Shown here piece after piece: positions 1 to 7,049 of a stretch of DNA of 11,178 bases; the first letter of the stretch is position 1; every line of letters starts with the position of its first letter. The stretch is from Baffinella frigidus (lineage: Eukaryota; Cryptophyceae; Cryptomonadales; Baffinellaceae): positions 1,272,735 to 1,283,912 of the forward strand of contig MU646333.1 of assembly GCA_026770585.1 (NCBI GenBank). The letters run 5' to 3'. The translations under genes and the position numbers were made by a program. The notes under the pieces are model-generated. The model was not told where the DNA came from, did not search any database, and was given only the letters and a program-made list of their open reading frames with translations.

Positions 1-103
1 TCAGGTGTGCCTGTGTACATCAGAGGGACGCAACCGCGGTCAGGTGTGCCTGTGTACATCAGAGGGACGCAACCGCGGTCAGGTGTGCCTGTGTATAACA
101 GGG
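1..103. repeat. 39-bp minisatellite at window edge
   Basis: Two full identical 39-bp units (1-39, 40-78) and a third that decays after about 17 bases (79-103). The array is cut by the window start. It lies in the intron after exon 17. Confidence 0.95.
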
Positions 104-3100
104 AAATGCGTGTGGAGAGGAATAGATGTGAGGAGGGCACTTTGAGGAGGGTGTGAGGGGGGTGTGAGGAGGGTGTGAGGAGGGTCAGGGGGTGGAGAGT
201 GTGAGGAGGGCAAGGGGAGGACTGACCGAAGAGATGGAGAGAGGCGCGCCAGGAAGTGCCCCACGCTGCAAAGGGTTGGGACACCAGAGGTCAGGTGTCG
301 GAACGCATATCAGGAGTGGCATGCAAGCTCGGCGTCCCGCGTGGCGTTGGGGCAATGCTCGGTGCAGCTACGGAACACTCACAACCAAGTCCGCATTTCC
401 GGGGTGGGTTCTCTGAAAACACACACTGCTAGGAGGAAAGCAAGCATCTCGATACACAGCACTAGGAGGAAAGCAAGGACCTCGAGAGGAGAGCGGCGCA
501 GGTCGAGCGCGTCAGCCCCGTAGAGCAACACCTCCCCGTCCGCACACCCCACCTGCGTTTGTGTATCGATCCTGAGGTAGCAGCCTTTCTTTCCGAACCT
601 CGGAGGCCTGGGAGGCCAACCAGACCGAGAACCTCTCGAGTTGCTTCATGCAGCAAACTGCTGCTTACCCTGCTCCATATGCCGCAATCAATCAATAAGA
701 GGCGGCTACGATGCCGCCGTGTACTTGTGTTCAAACCCGAAGATGCGGGGGAGGAGGAGGAGGCGGAGAATGATGATGTGGAGGAGGGGGAGGAGGAGGA
801 TGATGATGATGAGGAGGAGGAAGATGATGAAGAGGAGAACGACGACGACGAGGACGACGACGACGACGACGAGGGAAAAGAGGGAAAGGAGGCAGAGGAG
901 GAAAGAATGGTGGTTCACCGCAATGAGTGAGGCGTCGGGAGACCACACAGCGCACAGAAGCTCTTTCGGGTTGCCGGTTCCTCTGTCGAGGACGATGCGC
1001 CTTCCCAGCGCACTCGGCCGCCCCCGTTCCAACTCCTACGCGATCCGAGAAAAACAACGTTAGGCAACAATGCGTGCTCCGGCGAGGACGATGCGCCTCC
1101 CCATCGCGCTCGGCCGCCGCCGCCCCAGCTCCTACACGTGCCGGAGCAGAAACCGTTAGGCAACAATGCGTCCTCTGGCAAGGACGATGCGTCTGCCCAG
1201 CCCGCTCGGGCGCCCCCGTTCTAGCTCCGGCACGTTGCAGATCTCAAGCCGTCAACCATCAGTGCGTCGCGGAACCTTCTCCTCCTCTTCCTCTTCCTCC
1301 TCCTCCTCCTCCTCCTTGATTACTTCAAGCGTTGTGGATCGGTGTGCATCAAACACCAACCAGGCATTGCTGAGCCCGCCGCGTCGAGTCGAGCAGCGAA
1401 TCAGTTGCGAAATCGCAACGGTCCAAGACATCTCGTCCACAAAAGGTCACGTCGCCCAACACGACATGAGTTCACGTAACCCAACACGTTGTCCACAAAA
1501 GTTCATGTAACCCAATACGACGCACTACGGTGGAACCAGGGCACACAACACCGTCCGAACCGAGAGCAGGGGGACATACCCAGAGGCGGAGAGTCCCGTC
1601 GCGCCCCGCAGAGAGAGCCATGCCCGCAGAAGGATGGACGGCGAGGACGATGGCGGAGGAGGCTTGATGCCCCTGGGAGAAAGGCTTCGGGACCACCAGG
1701 TCTGCGAGCCGCACCTGAACGGCGAGGGAAGGGGATGCTGAAAGTTAGATGTGAGCGTGTTGGATAACACAGACACCTCGACCAACCGTCGTCCGAGCAA
1801 GACCCGTGAACGAGAATTGAGAGGCAGGGTGACTAGCAGGCAGAGCAAAGTTGCGACCGGTCAGGAGATTGCCGCAGCTGTGGATAAGGTGCTTCACCCC
1901 AGGCTATGGCAGACAGATCAAGGGCTGCGATTCAGTGGAGAGACAGCAGGATCGGGAGAGGACCGTGATGAGGTCGTTGGACTCCATTCCGAGGGTGATC
2001 TTGCCCAGCCCCTCGCCCTGATGCGCACACACGGCGCGGATGCAGTCGGACGCCCCGCCGCTTCTCGACACGAGCGCCTTCCGTCCTTGCTCGTCCGACC
2101 CTGCAGCCACACGCGAGGGTTAGAACCGTGGAAAGCTGGTTGGACTCCATTCTTGCCCAGTCCCAGGATGCAGTCGGATGCCCCGCCGGTTCTCGACACT
2201 AGCGCTTTGCGCCCCTGCTCATCCGATCCTGCAACCACACATGACCAATATCATGCTATGAATCATCATGTTGCAAGGGGCACATTGCCACCATCAAAGC
2301 AGATGCAGACGGATGCCCTGCCGGTTCTCGCCACCAGCGCTTGGCGCCCTTGCTCATCCGACCCTGCCACCAGCCGCGAGCGTTTAGCTCTTGCTCATCC
2401 GACCCTGTATCCACACGCGAGAATTTAAGGTTCAGTGTTTCTGGTTTCCAAACCCTGAAGCGACCGACCCTGCGACAACAAGCGAGGGGCACCCCGCCAG
2501 CATCACTGGACCACCATCAACCATGGGCATCATCACTGGAGGTGCCTCGCGATACTCGTCGCGTCGCACCGACCGCGTCGCGCACCCACCGACCAGAGGA
2601 CCCCAGCCCCCACAACCCTACAGCCCTACATCTTACAGTCCTGCAACCCAAAACCCCTACATCCTAGAACCCTACGTCCCTACCCCAAGGGTCAACTGGC
2701 CGTACACAGAGGACACTCCTGAGAGCAACGCGCCATTCCCTCCTACCTACCCGATTCCCTCTCGCTGAGTGCGAACCCGTGGCTGAGGAGTGGCAGCAGC
2801 GCCAAATCGCAAGGACAGTACAGGACTGTAGACTGCCCGTATCAGTAATTCTATCTCGCTGTCTTGCGGGAGAGGGGGGGACCTCCTGCGACTTGCTGTG
2901 CCCCTCGGGACGTGCCAGTACTAACCAAGGACACGCCCGTACTAAGAACGCGAGTTGCAACCCTCGGTCTTTTGAGCCCCCACTGGCCTCGTGAACGCCC
3001 GCGTGACCGGTCACGCGGACGCCGAAGCCAGACGGTCGGTCGTGACTGCCTTGTCATGTTCCGCACGGACACTCCTAGCACCGGTTGCTTCTCCACCCGA

Positions 3101-6100
3101 TTCCTCTCACGGAGTGGTATCCCGTGGGTGAAGTGTGGCGGGAAAGGGGAGGACCTCCTGCGACTTGTTGTGCCCCCCACACCACCACCATGCAATCCTT
3201 CCCTCCTGACACCTGCGTTCCGAACGGGAGGTGAGGAAGCAGAGCGGAGCAGAGAGACCGAATTGTATGACCTACGGGTCGCCCTACGGTAGGAGGTGGC
3301 TAGCAAATTCTTGTGGGTGTGGCCTATATATGATAGATGGACGGCTTATTTGGACGTGACGGTAGTAACTTTTTGTACCGCGCCAACGCTACACCCGCAG
3401 CGGCAAGAGGGGGGGGGCGCAGAGCGAGCGTGTCTCGCCGTGTCCTCACGACGCAGAGAGACCCCGCCTTCGGAAGAGATAAAATTGGGTCGCAGCAAGA
3501 GGAGGAGGAGGGAGAACCGCAGGTTGGAACAGCCCCGCCGGCAGGCTCGTGAACAGCCCCGCCGGCAGGCTCGTGAACGCCCGCGTGACCGTTCACGCGG
3601 ACGCCGAAGCCAGACGGTCGGTCGTGACTGCCTTGCGTGTTCCTTTCGAGTCCACTAGCGTGCCCTGCAGAGAGACAGAGGAGGAGGAGGGAGAACCGCA
3701 GGTTCCCACCCGAGAGCGTTGCAATCCACAGATGAGGAAGCACATCGGGCATGTCGCCAGAGCACAGAGGCCACGCCATTGGATGCGTCGTGACAAGAGG
3801 GCGGGGGGGGGGAGACCCCCCCCCTCTTGTCAAGACTGCAACGCGCAAACCCCACACCCGCTGCGGCAAGAGGGAGGTGGGGGGAGACCAGGAGGGCGCC
3901 GCCCGAGAAGGCCACGTCGAGCACGGCCCCGATGTGTGATACGCGGAAATCACCTCGATGTCAAGGCGTATCCGAACAAGTTGGTTGTCAATAGAGAACT
4001 CTCTCTCTGCCCACGTAGCAGAGAGACCCCTCCTCGCCCTCCGAGGACAAAAAAATGGATTGCGGCAAAAGGGCAGGGGGGGGGACCAGCTGGTCGCCGC
4101 CCGAGAGGGCCACGTCGAGCACGGCCCCGATGTGAGCGCGCAGCAATCGATTGATTGAGGAGACGTCCCGCCATACCTGATATAGACAAATAGAGTCAGG
4201 CGGTGTTGACGCCCGGGGTGGATCACGATGGTGGACTTGCAAGGTGTGTCTCAGTCTATTTGTGTGCGTGCAGCACTCTGTTAATCGAGGAGACGTCTCG
4301 CCATACCTACCCGGAGAGAGCGAGAATTATCTGTTGACGACCAACTGGTCCGGGTCCAGTTCATCATTGAGATGATTCAGCAGTCTTAGGGTTTGGGTTT
4401 TAGGGTTCAGGGTTTAGGGTGTAGGATTTGGGTTTAGGGTTTAGGGTTTAAGGTTGATCGAGGAGACGTCCCGCCATACCTGCCCTCCATCGATCGAGTT
4501 TGTTGCATACCCACAAAATTGCAAAGTCAAGGGTGACTTTGCCCACCATCGTGATCCATCCCGCGCGTCAACACCCATTCTACCTCTGCCTCAGTCTATT
4601 TGGTCTCGCCAATTTGGTGCGCATGGGCTTGTTTTCGCTCCAAAGTTGACGCATTTGTACCGCGAACCCAGGGTGTCAACTTGAGAAAAGTCGGAATATG
4701 CGAGCGAGGTAGAGCTAGACATTCGCTGCGCGCGATTGACACATGCGGCGAGCGGCGCGTCGGGAGAAGCGCGGTGCCTACGGTCCATTCACTCACGTGT
4801 TATCCACGAAATGGCGGCGATCGGAACGAGCGGCAAGCAGCGCGTTGGGAGAAGCTGGCATTACGCAGATCTCGCTCCATCGGGACGAAGGAAGCCTCCC
4901 AACGCCCAGCACCTTCCAACGGTACTGCAGGGGGTGGTGACCGGCAGGAGCGGATGGCCTACCGTAGGGTCCTGACCATTCACTTGACGTGTTATTCGGA
5001 CCATTGACTTGACGTGTTATTCACGAAATGGTGGGGGGTACGCACGAGGATGTCTCCGTTGGCCATGCCCGTGACAGCCGTGCGAGCCTCGAGGAACACC
5101 GCACACACTGCCGCCATGTCCTGCCACCGCCACTCGCCCCCCGTCAGCCCGCCATGTCCTGCCACCGCCACTCGCCCCCCGCCATGTCCTGCCACCGCCA
5201 CTCGCCCCCCGTCAGCGCCCACCTCGAAATCAAGAGATGGACGCGCAGCGCACTGTCTGCGCCGCGGGGCAGCGCGTGTGGTGATTCCCAGAAAAAGGCG
5301 GGCTTGGACCTGGTAGGAGCCCTTGTCGGAGGGGTGGCGGAGGATGCCCAGAACTGGCGTCAGCACTCCGCTCTCCTCCGTTCTGCCGAAAACACCACCA
5401 TCGCTTCACCGTCTTTCCTTCACTGTCTGAGCTGGGTGCGCCTGCTGCTCTGCTCTGTTTCTCGAGGAGAGGAGAGCAGGGGCGGCGGAGAATGCCCAGA
5501 ACCGGCGTCAATACCCCGCTCTCCTCCGTTCTGCCGAAAACATCATCACCGCTTCAGCAGATCAGAACCACTTTCAGAGCGGGGGGTGTCTGCTCTTCTG
5601 CTCTTTTCTTCGCAAAGAGTGGCGGTAAACGCATGGGTCAACGTCAAGTGTTGCGAGCATCTTCTCTGCTTGTCCGGTGGACCGGAAAACAGCGACCAGA
5701 AGAGCAGTGAAAACGCCTGCAGCAAGCGGAGGAGCGTAGAGGAGAAGCATCTGCGTGTCCGATGGGACGGCTGACAGCAACTTTCATCGCTTGAATGCTA
5801 CCGAGTCAGGAGGCGGAGCGTAGAGGCGAAGGGCGGGTACCGTTGGCCGACGTCGGGACACAAACTCGAGTTTGCAGAAGCAGCGATTGTCCGGTGGGAC
5901 GGGAGACAGCAATCAGCAACGCCTCAAGGGTCAAGAGAAGCATAGCGTGGAGGAGAACAAGAGCATATCGTACCGTTGACCGACATCGGGGCACGAGAGT
6001 TTCCAGAAGCAGACTCCATCCACCCCGCACGTCACCATCTCCGGCGGCTCACTGCCACCCACCCGTGAGTTATGTAGGGAGCGATATAGTGCCACTCGAC

Positions 6101-7011
6101 ACCCGAAACCCGTGCCTTAGAGACAACAGCCGTGCCTCAGTGTCAGGCACCCAACATCCGTGCCTCAGAGAGACCGTGTGACCCACGAACCGTGCATCAG
6201 ACACCGCCACTCAACACCCGTGCGTTGAGAGCAAGCAATACAGTGCCACCCAACACCCGTGTCTGAACCCGTGCCTGAGTGGTACCCATCACCCGTGTCT
6301 GAAGCCGTGGCTGAGTGGTGCCCATCACCCGTGCCTCGGACACCGGACAGCCCATCACGGCGGGCGATGTCGCACTCGGCAGCGTATCTACCCTCAAAGT
6401 GTCCCGCGGCGCAGGGAAAGACCTCTGGCCCTGGCGCTGCTTGTAGCTGGACTTGAACTCGTTGGTCGCGAATCCGAAGACCACGCCGGCAGGGTTGGCG
6501 ACGTGCGCGAGTTGGCACGAGTCCCGCCAGTCCCACATCTGCCCTCACCCCACCAGAGTCAGTCTCGCCTCGTGTATTTCTCTGGACGATGCCTGTCTCC
6601 TAGGGCAGCCTGCGCCCCCCTCCCATGTCTCGCGAGCGTCAGGGACGACCACACGCAAGGTGGCTACACAGACGGGCTAGAGTTCACGTGTCCCACATCT
6701 GCCCCCCCCCGTCCAGCCAATGTCACTGGCAGGCACATAAGGGTACGCCACATGCGATTCGAAGCAGTGTCGGGTCACTGCGTCGGATCGCATGTCCATC
6801 TCCGGGGACTCGCGGTCACCAGCCACCACCCATACAAGCATCCGATGCCCCCGGTACAGGGGCGCGACCGTGACGCAACCGTGACGTTCCATCAGAAGAA
6901 GCAAAGGGGGCACCACCGTGAGAAAGAGAAAGAGATAGAGATATAGAGAGATAGAGAGATAGAGAGTGTGTGTGTTTGTGTATGTGTATGTGTGTATGTG
7001 CGTGTGTGTAT

Positions 7012-7049
<38 letters not shown>

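Larger units (their letters stand above)
2101..3615 (-). other. intron between exons 11 and 12 (1.5 kb), repeats only
   Basis: No coding block was recognised here and none is needed, because exons 11 and 12 are in phase. Besides the repeats listed, a 40-bp sequence recurs at 2867-2906 and 3139-3178 (shared core acctcctgcgactt). A second stretch of similarity lies around 2755-2800 and 3098-3140. Confidence 0.6.
4203..4574. repeat. 32-bp inverted repeat around exon 10 copies
   Basis: 4203-4234 and 4543-4574 are inverted copies (30 of 32 bases match). Between them lie two partial copies of exon 10 and a telomere-like array. A 13-bp direct repeat (ctcagtctatttg at 4250 and 4590) lies just outside or at the edge. 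Confidence 0.9.

Noticed and set aside
559-930. + strand ORF with a long Glu/Asp tail
   Set aside because: The acidic run is a GAG/GAT/GAC triplet repeat, and the ORF is antisense to exon 15 at its end. No other support.
1751-2428. 225-codon + strand ORF
   Set aside because: It is the complement of exon 12 and its repeated copies; no family resemblance and repeat-driven.
3549-4154. 201-codon + strand ORF
   Set aside because: Arg/Pro-rich reading of repeats antisense to exons 10 and 11.
3324-4226. 300-codon minus-strand ORF, the longest in the window
   Set aside because: It overlaps exons 10 and 11 but in other frames, is low-complexity Arg/Pro/Ser rich, and is built from repeats and GC runs.
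6040-6422. Continuation of the exon 7 frame (open to about 6200)
   Set aside because: After the donor at 6422 it reads through a degenerate minisatellite; no EML motif.
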